The notes: generated by a model from the letters alone, not told the origin. A stretch of 64,000 bases of DNA from Jejubacter calystegiae (GCF_005671395.1 NZ_CP040428.1:2480001-2544000); one strand, 5' to 3'. Positions 44,673-54,540 are shown, counted from the first letter of the stretch. Numbers and translations: made by a program.

Positions 44673-44898
44673 AGCGGTTCGGCGAGCGTGAGCGCCAGCC
44701 GGGACAAGATGCACAGCAATTTTGATTCGGTGCAGGAGCAGACGGGACTGTTTGCGGGTAAGGGCGGTTTCGATGTAACGGTGGGCGAACATACGCAACT
44801 GGATGGGGCTGTGATAGCCTCGACGGCATCGCCTGAGAATAACCGTCTGGATACGGGGACGCTGGGCTGGAGCGATATCCACAATCAGGCGGACTATA
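44673..44898 (+). pseudogene. Fragment of cdiA FHA-2 region (module 4)
   Basis: Reads [20 protein letters not shown] through [11 protein letters not shown], matching cdiA from about 30009 to 30236. It starts farther downstream in cdiA than modules 2 and 3 do, and breaks off in GCGGACTAT. No start codon of its own. Confidence 0.8.
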
Positions 44899-45013
44899 CG
44901 ATAAAGTACATGATATTGCCGAAGTGACTAGTATACGGTTGTTTAGCGCAGGGAAAAATGGTGGCTTGTTGTATGGCCCCCGCTCACCAAAATATGGACA
45001 GACGGCGCAATAG
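44897..45013 (+). pseudogene. C-terminal tail of a lost CdiA toxin tip (module 4)
   Basis: Directly after the cdiA fragment, in a different frame, the DNA reads [20 protein letters not shown] then NGGLLYGPRSPKYGQTAQ and a TAG at 45011-45013. The text is coherent protein and looks like the end of a toxin domain, unlike any of the three intact tips here. The pretoxin, VENN motif and most of the toxin are deleted, and no immunity gene follows in the next 107 bases. Confidence 0.5.
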
Positions 45014-45074
45014 CGACCATTGATAAAATAAAAAACGACCATTATCTGGCCGTCTTTTCCATTGTTATCCCTAA

Positions 45075-45095
45075 ACCACCTCCAGAGGAGGTGGT
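45075..45095. repeat. Perfect palindromic hairpin between CDI debris and the transporter
   Basis: ACCACCTCC (45075-45083) and GGAGGTGGT (45087-45095) with an AGA loop. It could be the terminator stem for the reverse-strand transporter (weak T run) or the hairpin end of a lost IS200/IS605-type element. It marks the right edge of the CDI array. Confidence 0.45.
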
Positions 45096-45120
45096 GATTG
45101 ATTTCTCAGAGCACCTCTCG

Positions 45121-46683
45121 CTACCCTTGCTGTGTGGTGCTCGCCAGCTCCGATCCACTTTCTACCTCGGCGGGCGTATCGAATATTTTGCGGCACACCT
45201 TGCTGTTGCCCCAGCACTCTTCATAGCGATAGCCGATTAACTCTTCCATTACCGCGCGTACGTCTGGCGCCACCTGGGCTATTTCGCCGCCCGCTTTGAT
45301 TCTTGCCACTTCGGCAAGCACTATCAGGTGCGTTTTGCGGTTCAGCTTCATCTGATGACTGAAAAGCATCCCCATGACTGCAAGGGAGATAACGCCAATG
45401 CAAAATACCGCGGCAATCGCCATTACGGCGCTTTCTGGTTGCGTATGGGACTTAGACTGGAAGCCGTAGAAACTGAGAATCGCGCCCATCACGAAGACGA
45501 TAACCGAGCGCATCAGCTTGCCAGAGAAGGTCATCGCCCCCGCGTAGATCCCTTCCCGGCGGCGGCCCGTAAAGGCTTCATCAATATCCGCCAGAAAGGT
45601 GTAAACCGTCCAGGGGATATAATAAACGCCGCCGGTACCGATACCGAACACGACGGTGATTGCCAGTATCGCCGCCGTTGCATACTGCTGCGGTACCTTA
45701 AGAATATAGAGCAGGCTATAGCAAATAACAGAGAATATGACGATGGACAGCGCCAGAATATAGGGTTTACTGAAGCTGTGTTTTACACAGATGGCAATAA
45801 AAATCGCCGTAGAGAAAAGCTGTAGCACGGAGTTCAGGCTGCTTAATCCAGCCACCATGGCCGGGTCGTATTGCAGTACAAAAATGATGAAATAGGTGAA
45901 AACTGAAGCGAACAGCCATTCTGCGCCGAAACCGCACAGGTACATACCCAGATGCTTACGAAATACGCGCAGATGGAAGGTCGATTTCATGTCGCGCACT
46001 AGGGTTAACATTGTTCTCGCCAGCGTCATTTTTTTCTCTTCGGCCGGCGCGCTATCCGGCTCCTGACGCTCCCAGGAAAATAAATACAGCATGCTGATGG
46101 CACAGCATAAAATAACGCCATAGGTTAACGCGGTAAAAAAGAAAGGCTCCGCAGAATCTTTACCATAGATCAGAATGAACTGTCCTGGAATGAATGCCGC
46201 CAGGAAGTTGGCAATCTTACCAAAAATGGCTTTGTAGCCAGTCAGTTTAGAGCGCGCCGCGAAGTCGGTGGTCATTTCTGTGGCGAGCGTTTCATAGGGA
46301 ACCATGACCGAGGTGTAGATCAGTTCAAACAACACATAGGTGGAAAGGTAATACCAGAAACCGAAGCCTTCTACCCATAAAAACGGATAGAACAGCATCA
46401 GCGGAATGCCCAGTAGAATAAAGAAGCGGCGGCGGCCAAATCGTTTTCCAGGCCTGGTTTTACCAAAATTGTCAGAGAGATAGCCCATCAGTGGGTTACT
46501 GATAGCATCGATGACGCTGGCGACAGAGAAAATCGCTGTCGCTTCTATCAGCGTCAGGCCGCAGAAAGTGGTGTAGAAATAGAGTAACCAGATGCCGGCA
46601 ATGGCCAGTGCGCCGCTACCTAATAAATTTCCCCCGCCATAGGCTAGTTGATGCCGGAATAAAATGGGTTTTTCTACGTTCAT
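45121..46683 (-). CDS. GPH-family (glycoside-pentoside-hexuronide) cation symporter
   Basis: 520 residues with 12 predicted membrane segments. Family marks are DAISNPLMGYLSDNFGKTRPGKRFGRRRFF in the first cytoplasmic loop (residues about 60-88) and GTGGVYYIPWTVYTFLADID later, plus a long C-terminal cytoplasmic tail. Such symporters import glycosides or uronides with sodium or protons. Usually a glycosidase gene follows; here the downstream side is the eroded end of the CDI array, so a partner may have been lost. GAGGCG precedes the ATG, and the palindrome AAAACA-A-TGTTTT (46703-46715) about 20 bases upstream could be a regulator site. Confidence 0.8.
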   Translation of the reverse strand: MNVEKPILFRHQLAYGGGNLLGSGALAIAGIWLLYFYTTFCGLTLIEATAIFSVASVIDAISNPLMGYLSDNFGKTRPGKRFGRRRFFILLGIPLMLFYPFLWVEGFGFWYYLSTYVLFELIYTSVMVPYETLATEMTTDFAARSKLTGYKAIFGKIANFLAAFIPGQFILIYGKDSAEPFFFTALTYGVILCCAISMLYLFSWERQEPDSAPAEEKKMTLARTMLTLVRDMKSTFHLRVFRKHLGMYLCGFGAEWLFASVFTYFIIFVLQYDPAMVAGLSSLNSVLQLFSTAIFIAICVKHSFSKPYILALSIVIFSVICYSLLYILKVPQQYATAAILAITVVFGIGTGGVYYIPWTVYTFLADIDEAFTGRRREGIYAGAMTFSGKLMRSVIVFVMGAILSFYGFQSKSHTQPESAVMAIAAVFCIGVISLAVMGMLFSHQMKLNRKTHLIVLAEVARIKAGGEIAQVAPDVRAVMEELIGYRYEECWGNSKVCRKIFDTPAEVESGSELASTTQQG

Positions 46684-46992
46684 AAACGCCTCGCCATTAA
46701 GTAAAACAATGTTTTGTTTTTATTGGTTATGTGTTTTGTATTATTGGCTGGGATGTTTTTTTGTGATTTTCATCCCATTTACCGTAATCAGACGGGGTTA
46801 TCGGGTAAATTTGGGATGCAGTTAACAGTATTAACTTCAAACAATGATTGCTGAATGAAACTATTTCCCTGTGTGATTTTGAGCGTAATGAAGAATGTCA
46901 GGAGAGGGGATTTTCCCCTCAGTCGGCTACCTCTTGCCCCCAGGGTTATTGCGCGTAAACTAGCCGGTAGCAAGCAAGATACAGGAGGCAGC
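46684..46992. other. Divergent intergenic region between transporter and cueR
   Basis: About 309 bases. The left end is T-rich with the 46703-46715 palindrome. To the right, TTGCCC and TAAACT about 16 bases apart (near 46931-46958) could form the cueR promoter. No gene seen. Confidence 0.4.
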
Positions 46993-47400
46993 ATGAACAT
47001 TAGCGATGTGGCGAAACGCACCGGGCTGACCAGTAAGGCGATCCGCTTTTATGAAGAGAAGGGACTGGTGACGGCACCGGCTCGCAGCGAAAACGGCTAC
47101 CGCAGCTATGATCAGAAGCATCTGGAGGAGCTAACGCTGCTGCGTCAGGCGCGTCAGGTGGGTTTTAATCTGGAAGAGTGTCGGGAACTAATTGGCCTGT
47201 TCAATAACCCTCAGCGTCACAGCGCGGACGTAAAAGCGCGTACCTTGCAAAAAGTCGCGGATATCGAACGCCATATTGAAGAGTTGAAGGATATGCGCCA
47301 GCAGTTGCTGGCGCTTGCGGAAAGCTGCCCGGGGGATGATGGCGCAGACTGTCCGATTATCGATAACCTGTCTGGCTGCTGCCGTCGCTCACAGGCCTGA
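46993..47400 (+). CDS. cueR: CueR, copper-responsive MerR-family activator
   Basis: 135 residues from ATG 46993, preceded by AGGAGG. The N-terminal MerR winged helix reads [20 protein letters not shown]; the dimerisation helix follows; the metal loop [21 protein letters not shown] holds the two cysteines (about 112 and 120) that bind a single Cu(I) ion. CueR turns on copper efflux (copA) and oxidation (cueO) genes. Its 3' end overlaps the convergent ybbJ by 12 bases, as in the E. coli order. Confidence 0.95.
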   Translation: MNISDVAKRTGLTSKAIRFYEEKGLVTAPARSENGYRSYDQKHLEELTLLRQARQVGFNLEECRELIGLFNNPQRHSADVKARTLQKVADIERHIEELKDMRQQLLALAESCPGDDGADCPIIDNLSGCCRRSQA

Positions 47401-47850
47401 AGGGCAGGCCTCTATCCGTAGCGTGATCCCCTCTATCGCCACCACCTTTACTCGCGTTCCGGCAGGCAGATCGCTGCTGGCGACAACGGGCCAGCGACCA
47501 TCACCGACCCGGATCTGGCCACGTCCGTTGATTAAGGGCTCGTCCAGCAGCAGCACCTGACCAATCATCGACTGACCGCGCTGATTGATGCCGGTTGCGG
47601 GCTGTTCGCGGTTGCGGGTGGCCATCCAGCGCCACCAGCAGAGGGCGCACAGCACCGTCAGCAGGGCGAAGCTGACGCCCTGCCATTCCCAGCTCAGGGG
47701 CAGCAGCCAGCTTAAGGCGCCGACAATTACGGCGGCAATGCCGCTCCACAGCAGATAACCGCCGGTACCCAGCATTTCGGCGGCCAGCAATAATCCCCCC
47801 AGCGTCAGCCAGAAAACGTGCGGATGTTCGACCAGCATGGCGGCAATCAT
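47389..47850 (-). CDS. ybbJ: YbbJ, NfeD-like membrane protein, QmcA partner
   Basis: 153 residues: two to three membrane helices at the N-terminus ([20 protein letters not shown], then [20 protein letters not shown]) and a C-terminal OB-fold ([20 protein letters not shown]). NfeD proteins work with SPFH proteins in membrane quality control. ATG overlaps the qmcA stop (ATGA), so they are co-translated. Confidence 0.92.
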   Translation of the reverse strand: MIAAMLVEHPHVFWLTLGGLLLAAEMLGTGGYLLWSGIAAVIVGALSWLLPLSWEWQGVSFALLTVLCALCWWRWMATRNREQPATGINQRGQSMIGQVLLLDEPLINGRGQIRVGDGRWPVVASSDLPAGTRVKVVAIEGITLRIEACPSGL

Positions 47851-48764
47851 GATGATTTACGCTCTTTCGCGCTCTCCTTGAGCAGTTCGCCGATCCCGGC
47901 GATGGAGCCCATCAGGCTGCTGGCTTCCAGCGGCATCAGCACCACTTTGCTGTTGTCGGCGCCGCCAATCTGCTGTAGCGCTTCAGTGTATTTCTGGGCG
48001 ACAAAGTAGTTGATGGCCTGGATATCTCCGGCGGCGATGGCCTCGGAAACCATTTGGGTTGCCCGGCCTTCCGCTTCGGCCTGGCGTTCGCGGGCTTCGG
48101 CTTCAAGGAATGCCGACTGGCGGTCGCCTTCGGCCCGCAGAATACGCGACTGTTTGTCGCCTTCCGCTTTCAGGATTTCGGCCTGACGTATGCCTTCCGC
48201 CTCCAGAATATAGGCGCGTTTGGTACGCTCCGCTTTCATCTGGGCGTTCATCGAAGAGATGAGCTCTTCGGGGGGGCGCACATCGCGAATCTCTATACGG
48301 GTGATCTTCACGCCCCAGGGGTTGGTGGCGTCATCGACGATGTGTAACAGGCGGCTGTTAATGCTGTCGCGCTGAGAGAGCATTTCATCCAGCTCCATTG
48401 AGCCAAGCACGGTACGGATATTAGTCATCGTCAGGTTGATGATAGCCAGCTCAAGATTACTGACCTCATAGGCCGCTTTGGCGGGGTCAATCACCTGAAT
48501 AAAACAGACGGCATCGATGGAGACATTGGCGTTATCGCGAGAGATAACCTCCTGAGAGGGGATATCAAGGACCTGCTCCATCATATTGATCTTGCGGCCG
48601 ATGCGATCCATAAACGGCACCACCAGCCCCAGTCCGGGCTGCAGCGTGCGGGTATAGCGGCCAAAGCGCTCTACGGTCCACTGGAAACCCTGAGGCACAA
48701 TTTTTACTCCGGCGGCCACCACTACCAGCGCCACAATAATCAGAACCAGAATCACCATCATCAT
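47847..48764 (-). CDS. qmcA: QmcA, SPFH/stomatin-family membrane protein
   Basis: 305 residues, the E. coli length. N-terminal membrane anchor ([20 protein letters not shown]), SPFH domain with [19 protein letters not shown], and an Ala/Glu/Arg-rich coiled coil ([20 protein letters not shown]). QmcA forms large ring assemblies linked to FtsH-type protease control. First gene of the qmcA-ybbJ operon. In E. coli fetAB lies just upstream on the other strand; here that place is only a 196-base gap. Confidence 0.94.
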   Translation of the reverse strand: MMMVILVLIIVALVVVAAGVKIVPQGFQWTVERFGRYTRTLQPGLGLVVPFMDRIGRKINMMEQVLDIPSQEVISRDNANVSIDAVCFIQVIDPAKAAYEVSNLELAIINLTMTNIRTVLGSMELDEMLSQRDSINSRLLHIVDDATNPWGVKITRIEIRDVRPPEELISSMNAQMKAERTKRAYILEAEGIRQAEILKAEGDKQSRILRAEGDRQSAFLEAEARERQAEAEGRATQMVSEAIAAGDIQAINYFVAQKYTEALQQIGGADNSKVVLMPLEASSLMGSIAGIGELLKESAKERKSS

Positions 48765-48935
48765 CGAAAACCCTCCTGTTTCCGCTCAGGCCATTGAAAT
48801 ATTCAATATCGCAATAATAAAACCGTAGGGATTATATGTGTTCAAGTGTGGCTAATACTAATAGATTGCGCCATTTTTCATGGATTCAGAACATTGTTCG
48901 CAGAATAGAACGCGCGGTAACGGGGAGGGGAAATC

Positions 48936-48953
48936 GGGGCCGTAAACGGCCCC
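48936..48953 (-). terminator. GC hairpin downstream of cnoX
   Basis: GGGGCCG-TAAA-CGGCCCC lies 8 bases past the cnoX stop, read on the reverse strand. The T run after it is poor, so termination may be partial. Confidence 0.5.
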
Positions 48954-48960
48954 GGGGAAA

Positions 48961-49815
48961 TCAGTAGAGCAGGGAGTAAAGCTGGCGGCGGAAACGGGAA
49001 GCCAGCGGATCGCCAGTACCCAGCGCGGCCAGAATTTCCTGGAACAGCTTGCGGACTTCGCCATTACCGGCGCCCAGATCCTGTTTCAGATGACCGAACA
49101 GCAATTCCAGCGCCTCTTCATTGCGCCCCACCTGCTGAAGCTGAAGCGCTAGCTGAGCCGCGAGCTGGGGATCGTTCGGGTTCTGTTCAACCTGCTGCTG
49201 AAGCTGCTGAATTTCCGGGGTATCCGCAGCCTGGCGTAGCAGATCGATCTGCGCCAGCAGCCCCTGATAGCGGGTATCCTGATCCTGAAGCGGGATGGTT
49301 TTCAGTACCGCTTCGGCATCGTCAGGGCGGTTCAGGGTTAACTGAACTTCCGCCAGCTGCAGGCCGTATTCACTCGCCTGACCGGAAAGCTGCCAGGCCT
49401 CTTTCAGCAGCGGTAGCGCTTCGTCGAATTTGCCTTCCTGCATCAGTTGAGCCGCTTCCTGGGCCTTCAGCTCCTCTTCACGCGGCAGCACTTTATCCAG
49501 CAGAGCGCGAATCGCCTCTTCCGGCTGAGGACCTTCAAAACCATCTACCGGCTGGCCATTCTGGAACAGGTAGACGGTCGGGATGGCGCGCAGGCCAAAC
49601 TGCGAGGCCAGCATCTGTTCCGCGTCACAGTCCACCTTCGCCAGCACAAACTGCCCGTGATACTGGTTGGCGAGGCTTTCGAGCACCGGGGTAAGCTGCT
49701 GACAGTGCTGGCTACGCTCCGACCAGAAGTAGAACAGCACGGGGACCGTCATGGATTGTTCCAGCGTCTGGCGCAGGTTCGCTTCGCTGATGTCGATAAT
49801 CGTCTGTGTGGACAT
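48961..49815 (-). CDS. cnoX: CnoX (YbbN), chaperedoxin
   Basis: 284 residues as in E. coli. An N-terminal thioredoxin fold has the atypical SQHC motif ([20 protein letters not shown]) instead of CxxC, so it does not act as a normal thiol reductase. The C-terminal half is TPR-like ([20 protein letters not shown]). CnoX protects substrates from over-oxidation and hands them to GroEL or DnaK. Next gene ybbO is 58 bases upstream on the same strand. Confidence 0.94.
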   Translation of the reverse strand: MSTQTIIDISEANLRQTLEQSMTVPVLFYFWSERSQHCQQLTPVLESLANQYHGQFVLAKVDCDAEQMLASQFGLRAIPTVYLFQNGQPVDGFEGPQPEEAIRALLDKVLPREEELKAQEAAQLMQEGKFDEALPLLKEAWQLSGQASEYGLQLAEVQLTLNRPDDAEAVLKTIPLQDQDTRYQGLLAQIDLLRQAADTPEIQQLQQQVEQNPNDPQLAAQLALQLQQVGRNEEALELLFGHLKQDLGAGNGEVRKLFQEILAALGTGDPLASRFRRQLYSLLY

Positions 49816-49873
49816 GGGTCACTCTCTGTTTAGCGTTTCATCTCTACATGGGGGCACGATGTCGTGCTTCAAC

Positions 49874-50644
49874 TCACCCCTGCAATATTTTATCCAGCGC
49901 CCGATCGGGAAGCAGGCGTTTTAGCACCCTTATCGCGTGAGTCACCAGAGTAACCGGATAGCGCAGTTTGGGGCGCGAACTTTCCAGGGCATGGCACACC
50001 TTCGCCACCACCGCTTCAGGGCCCAGTGAGAGGCGTGCGGCGATCCCCGGGTTTTCGACGGGGGCGTCGTGGCGGGTCTGGTTGACGTTGACGGTAAACC
50101 GGGTACGAATTGGGCCGGGTTCGATCAGGCTGACCTTAATGCCGCTATGGCGTAACTCCATCCTTAGCGTATCGCTCCAGGCTTCCAGCGCATATTTGCT
50201 GGCCGCGTAGGCGCCGCGCCCGGGAGTGGCGACCAGTCCCATCACGGAGCTGGTCATCACAATACGTCCTTCGCCGTGGGGAGCCATTGCCGGTAACAGC
50301 AGCATAGTGAGCTGGTGGACGCCAAAAAAGTTAGCGCCGAACTGCTGCTCCATCTGCTGGCGATCGATGGTAGTCAGCGGGCCATAGAGCCCGTAGCCGG
50401 CGTTGTTAAACAGTCCATACAGGCGACCATTGGTCAGTTCAATCACCTGTTGCGCGGCCCGGGATACGCTTTGCGGCGAATCCAGATCGAGTTCAATACC
50501 GGTGTAGCCCAACTGGGTCATGCGCTCGACATCATCCGGTTTACGGCAGGCGGCCAGTACGCGCCAGCCCCGGCGCTGTAATTCGGCGGCGCAGGCCAGG
50601 CCAATACCGCTGGAACAGCCTGTTATTAACACGTTTTTTTGCAT
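49874..50644 (-). CDS. ybbO: YbbO, short-chain dehydrogenase/reductase
   Basis: 256 residues. Rossmann fold with TGCSSGIG nucleotide-binding loop at residues 8-15, NNAGYG, catalytic Ser in MTSSVMGL, and YxxxK in YAASKYALEAWS. E. coli YbbO reduces aldehydes using NADP(H). It is slightly shorter than the E. coli protein (269). It follows tesA on the same strand, separated by 28 bases. Confidence 0.92.
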   Translation of the reverse strand: MQKNVLITGCSSGIGLACAAELQRRGWRVLAACRKPDDVERMTQLGYTGIELDLDSPQSVSRAAQQVIELTNGRLYGLFNNAGYGLYGPLTTIDRQQMEQQFGANFFGVHQLTMLLLPAMAPHGEGRIVMTSSVMGLVATPGRGAYAASKYALEAWSDTLRMELRHSGIKVSLIEPGPIRTRFTVNVNQTRHDAPVENPGIAARLSLGPEAVVAKVCHALESSRPKLRYPVTLVTHAIRVLKRLLPDRALDKILQG

Positions 50645-50672
50645 AACTTTACGTCGTTTCTTCCCTGGTGAT

Positions 50673-51299
50673 TCAGGAGCCGTGATTAACTATGGGGGCC
50701 AGCTTGTCGGCCATCCAGTCAGCAATAAACGACTGGGCTTCCGGGCTGGGATGGATACCATCCTCCTGCATCCACCCGGGTTTGAGATAAACCTCTTTCA
50801 TAAAGAAGGGCAGCAGGGGAACGGAAAATTCTTTCGCGAGCCGGGGGTAAATGGCGCTGAAGGCTTCATTGTAGCGTCGGCCATAGTTGGCCGGGAGCTG
50901 AATTTGCATGAGTAACGGTTGGGCCTGAGTGGTCTTTACTTCGTTAATCGCCTGACGCAGCGTTTTTTCGATGTCGGCGGGGGGGAAGCCACGTAAACCA
51001 TCGTTGCCCCCCAGTTCGATAAGCACCCAGCGCGGCTGGTGCTGTTTTAGCAGTCCGGGCAGGCGAGACAGCGCCTGAGGTGCGGTATCGCCGCTAATGC
51101 TGGCGTTCACCACCCGGATATCAGGCTGCCATTTTTTATTGAGTAGTGCAGGCCAGGCGGCGCCGGCAGACATACGGTAACCGGCGCTCAGGCTATCCCC
51201 CAGAACCAGTAAGGTCTCTGCGCTGGCCGCGCGGGCGACCATCAGAGCCAGTAACAGGAAGGGCAGATGCCAGCGGAAAACATTCTTGAAGTTCATCAT
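50673..51299 (-). CDS. tesA: TesA, acyl-CoA thioesterase I / protease I / lysophospholipase L1
   Basis: 208 residues, identical in length to E. coli TesA, when started at the ATG ending at 51299 (MMNFKNVFRWHLPFLLLALM); longer openings read into ybbA antisense. It has a signal peptide and then the SGNH-hydrolase blocks: GDSLSAGYRM (catalytic Ser), NASISGD (Gly), ELGGNDGLRG (Asn) and DGIHPS (Asp, His). It is a periplasmic esterase. The 5' end overlaps divergent ybbA by 33 bases, a configuration also known in E. coli. Confidence 0.95.
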   Translation of the reverse strand: MMNFKNVFRWHLPFLLLALMVARAASAETLLVLGDSLSAGYRMSAGAAWPALLNKKWQPDIRVVNASISGDTAPQALSRLPGLLKQHQPRWVLIELGGNDGLRGFPPADIEKTLRQAINEVKTTQAQPLLMQIQLPANYGRRYNEAFSAIYPRLAKEFSVPLLPFFMKEVYLKPGWMQEDGIHPSPEAQSFIADWMADKLAPIVNHGS

Positions 51300-51950
51300 C
51301 TTAAGAAATCCGTCGGAGAGGGGGAGCACGAGCTCACCATCCTTACCGGAGTTGAGCTTGTTGTCAAACCAGCCGAAACCATCGCCCTGATTGGCGAATC
51401 GGGATCGGGAAAATCGACGCTGCTGTCGATTCTGGCGGGGCTGGATGATGGTTCCAGCGGTCAGGTCATGCTGTTGAGTAAACCGCTCCATACCATGGAT
51501 GAAGAGGCGCGCGCCGCGCTGCGCGCAAGCAGCGTCGGCTTTGTTTTTCAGTCGTTTATGCTGGTACCGACGCTGAACGCCCTGGAAAATGTTCAGTTGC
51601 CCGCGCTGCTGCGTGGTGAGAACGACGCAGCCAGCCGCGAGCAGGCCAGAGCGTTGCTGGAACAACTGGGGCTCGGTAAGCGTCTTCATCATCTTCCTGC
51701 CCAGCTTTCTGGCGGGGAGCAGCAGCGGGTAGCGCTGGCGAGAGCCTTTATTGGCCGCCCGGCGCTGCTGTTTGCCGATGAGCCCACGGGTAACCTGGAC
51801 CGACAGACCGGTGAGCGGATCGCCGATCTGCTCTTCTCCCTGAATCGGGATCACGCCACCACGCTGATTCTGGTGACTCACGATCTCCAGCTCGCGGCAC
51901 GCTGCGACCGGCGTCTGCGCCTGAGCGACGGCCAGTTGAAGGAGGAGTGA
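51267..51950 (+). CDS. ybbA: YbbA, ABC transporter ATPase
   Basis: 227 residues, MacB/LolD-type ATPase: Walker A GESGSGKST, Q-loop FVFQSF, signature LSGGEQQR, Walker B ALLFADEP and H-switch VTHD are all present. The start (MPAENILEVHHLKKSVGEGE) is as in E. coli. It is divergent from tesA and overlaps its start. The stop and ybbP start overlap (TGATG), so ATPase and permease are coupled. Confidence 0.95.
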   Translation: MPAENILEVHHLKKSVGEGEHELTILTGVELVVKPAETIALIGESGSGKSTLLSILAGLDDGSSGQVMLLSKPLHTMDEEARAALRASSVGFVFQSFMLVPTLNALENVQLPALLRGENDAASREQARALLEQLGLGKRLHHLPAQLSGGEQQRVALARAFIGRPALLFADEPTGNLDRQTGERIADLLFSLNRDHATTLILVTHDLQLAARCDRRLRLSDGQLKEE

Positions 51951-54364
51951 TGGTTATACGCTGGTTCTGGCGCGAATGGCGCTCACCCTCTTTGCTGATT
52001 GTCTGGATGGCCCTGAGTCTTGCGGTGGCTTGCGTACTGGCGTTGGGCAATATCAGCGATCGTATGGAACGCGGGCTCAGTCAGCAAAGTCGGGAGTTTC
52101 TGGCGGGGGATAGGGCGTTACGCGCGCCGCGCGCCGTACCGGATGGCTGGCTGAATCAGGCGCGTAGCGACGGCCTGAGCGTGGGGCAGCAGCTTACCTT
52201 CAGCACTATGACCTTCGCCGGGGATCGTCCGCAACTGGCGAGCGTCAAGGCGGTGGATGATATCTATCCAATGTATGGCGAACTGCTGACGCGTCCACAG
52301 GGGCTGAAACCGGCGCCCGGCAAGGCGTTGCTTGAACCGAGGTTGATGGCGCTGTTGGGGCTAAAGCCCGGCGATACCCTGGAAGTTGGCGATACCGAAC
52401 TGAAGATCGTCGGCGAGGTGTTGCAGGAGCCGGACGCCGGATTTAACCCGTTTCGTATGGCGCCGCGCCTGATGATGAATCTGGCGGACGTTCCCGCCAC
52501 CGGCGCGGTACAGCCCGGTAGCCGCCTGACCTGGCGCTATAAGTTCGGCGGTTCAGAGTCGTCGCTGGCCCGGTTTGAATCCTGGCTGACGCCGCAACTG
52601 TCGGCGGAGCAGCGCTGGTATGGCCTGGATCAGGATGAAGGGGCGCTGGGCAAATCGATGGAGCGCTCGCGCCAGTTCCTGCTGCTTTCGGCGCTGTTGA
52701 CGCTGCTGCTGGCGGTGGCGGCCGTGGCGGTAGCGATGAGCCATTACTGCCGCAGTCGTTACGATCTGGTGGCGATTCTGAAAACCCTGGGGGCCGGGCG
52801 TGCCGCGCTGAGCCGGTTAATTGTCGGTCAGTGGTTGATGTTACTGGCGCTGTCGGCGCTGGCCGGTGGTGCGGTGGGGCTGCTGTTTGAACGTCTGTTG
52901 CTGCATGCGCTGGCGCCGGTGCTGCCGGTGTCATTGCCCGCTGCCAGCCCCTGGCCATGGTTATGGGCCATCGGCGGTATGGTGGTGATTTCCCTGCTGG
53001 TGGGGCTGCGGCCGTACCGGCTGCTGCTGGCGACGCGGCCGGTACGGGTGCTGCGCCGCGATGCGATCGCCAACGTCTGGCCGCTGAAAATCTGGCTACC
53101 GCTAACGGCCTGCGTGGTGGTGGCGCTGCTGGCGCTGTTGATGGGCGGCAGTGCGCTACTGTGGGCGGTACTGGCTGGCGCCGTGGTGCTGGCCGCATTG
53201 TGTGGTGTGATCGGGTGGCTGTTACTGCGTCTGCTTGGCCGCCTGACTCTGGGCGCGTTGCCAATGCGTCTGGCGGTCAGTCGTCTGCTGCGCCAGCCCT
53301 GGGCAACCCTGAGCCAGCTGGCGGCCTTTTCGCTCTCCTTTATGCTGCTGGCGCTGTTGCTGGTGCTGCGCGGCGATATGCTGGATCGCTGGCGCCAGCA
53401 GCTGCCGCCGGACAGTCCGAATTATTTCCTGGTCAATATCAGTCCGTCGCAGATTCAGCCACTGAAGGAGTTCCTGGCGGATCACCAACTGATCCCCGAT
53501 GCCTGGTACCCCATTGTGCGGGCCCGTCTGACGGAAATCGACGGAAAGGGGACGGAGGGAAATCGCGATGAAGCGCTGAACCGCGAGCTGAATCTGACCT
53601 GGCAGAGTGCGCTACCGCCCCGTAATCCCATCGTGGCAGGAAGCTGGCCGCCCAAAACGGGGGAAGTGTCCATTGAAGAGGGGCTGGCTAAGCGCCTGAA
53701 TATTCGACTGGGCCAACAGCTTACCTTTAGCGGTGATACCCAGAGTTTTAGCGCGAAGGTAACCAGCCTGCGGCGGGTGGAGTGGGAAAGCCTGCGCCCC
53801 AACTTCTTCTTTATCTTTCCGCCTGGCGCGCTGGACGGTCAGCCGCAAAGCTGGCTGACCAGCATGCGCTGGGATGGGGATTCACGCATGCTGACCGAGC
53901 TGAATCGCCATTTCCCCACCGTCAGCCTGTTGGATATCGGCGCGATCCTGAAACAGGTGGGGCAGGTGCTGGAGCAGGTCAGCCGCGCGCTGGAGGTGAT
54001 GGTGATTCTGGTTACCGCCTGCGGTGTGCTGCTGTTGCTGGCTCAGGTTCAGGTGGGGATGCGTCAGCGTCATCAGGAACTGGTGGTGTGCCGTACTCTG
54101 GGCGCCAGCAAGCGCCTGCTCAGAACGACATTGTGGTGCGAGTTTGCCGTACTGGGCGTGGTATCTGGCCTGGTGGCGGCAATAGGGGCCGAAACGGCGC
54201 TGGCGATGCTCCAGACCCGGGTATTCGATTTCCCCTGGGAGCCGGAATGGCGCTTGTGGATTGTGTTACCGCTGTGCGGCGGCGTGCTGCTGTCGCTGTG
54301 CGGCGGTTGGCTGGGCACCCGACTGTTGAAAGGTCGCGCTCTTTATCGTCGATTTAGCAGTTAG
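51950..54364 (+). CDS. ybbP: YbbP, ABC transporter permease (FtsX-like)
   Basis: 804 residues from ATG 51950, the E. coli length. One N-terminal helix, a large periplasmic domain, then two FtsX-type membrane blocks (LLLSALLTLLLAVAAVAVAM; GVLLLLAQVQVGMRQRHQEL), about ten helices in total. Works with YbbA; the substrate is unsettled, and the link to TesA suggests envelope lipid-like molecules. Confidence 0.94.
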   Translation: MVIRWFWREWRSPSLLIVWMALSLAVACVLALGNISDRMERGLSQQSREFLAGDRALRAPRAVPDGWLNQARSDGLSVGQQLTFSTMTFAGDRPQLASVKAVDDIYPMYGELLTRPQGLKPAPGKALLEPRLMALLGLKPGDTLEVGDTELKIVGEVLQEPDAGFNPFRMAPRLMMNLADVPATGAVQPGSRLTWRYKFGGSESSLARFESWLTPQLSAEQRWYGLDQDEGALGKSMERSRQFLLLSALLTLLLAVAAVAVAMSHYCRSRYDLVAILKTLGAGRAALSRLIVGQWLMLLALSALAGGAVGLLFERLLLHALAPVLPVSLPAASPWPWLWAIGGMVVISLLVGLRPYRLLLATRPVRVLRRDAIANVWPLKIWLPLTACVVVALLALLMGGSALLWAVLAGAVVLAALCGVIGWLLLRLLGRLTLGALPMRLAVSRLLRQPWATLSQLAAFSLSFMLLALLLVLRGDMLDRWRQQLPPDSPNYFLVNISPSQIQPLKEFLADHQLIPDAWYPIVRARLTEIDGKGTEGNRDEALNRELNLTWQSALPPRNPIVAGSWPPKTGEVSIEEGLAKRLNIRLGQQLTFSGDTQSFSAKVTSLRRVEWESLRPNFFFIFPPGALDGQPQSWLTSMRWDGDSRMLTELNRHFPTVSLLDIGAILKQVGQVLEQVSRALEVMVILVTACGVLLLLAQVQVGMRQRHQELVVCRTLGASKRLLRTTLWCEFAVLGVVSGLVAAIGAETALAMLQTRVFDFPWEPEWRLWIVLPLCGGVLLSLCGGWLGTRLLKGRALYRRFSS

Positions 54365-54379
54365 TTTCCATATTCTGTG

Positions 54380-54408
54380 CGCCACATCACGTTATGTGGC
54401 GTTTTTTT
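54380..54408 (+). terminator. Rho-independent terminator after ybbP
   Basis: CGCCACAT (54380-54387) and ATGTGGCG (54394-54401) followed by a run of seven T. Confidence 0.85.
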
Positions 54409-54540
54409 ATTTTTGTAACATTTGTTCATAAATAAGATACCCCTTAACAGCACGAAACGTTAAAGACCTATCCGAAATTGCAACAAATAAGCGATAACAT
54501 GCCTGTGCTTTTGGCAAGCAATGGCAATAAGGGATAAAAA

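Noticed and set aside
51300-51881. Upstream extension of tesA to 402 residues
   Set aside because: The added part is antisense to ybbA and would bury the signal peptide; the internal start gives the exact E. coli length.
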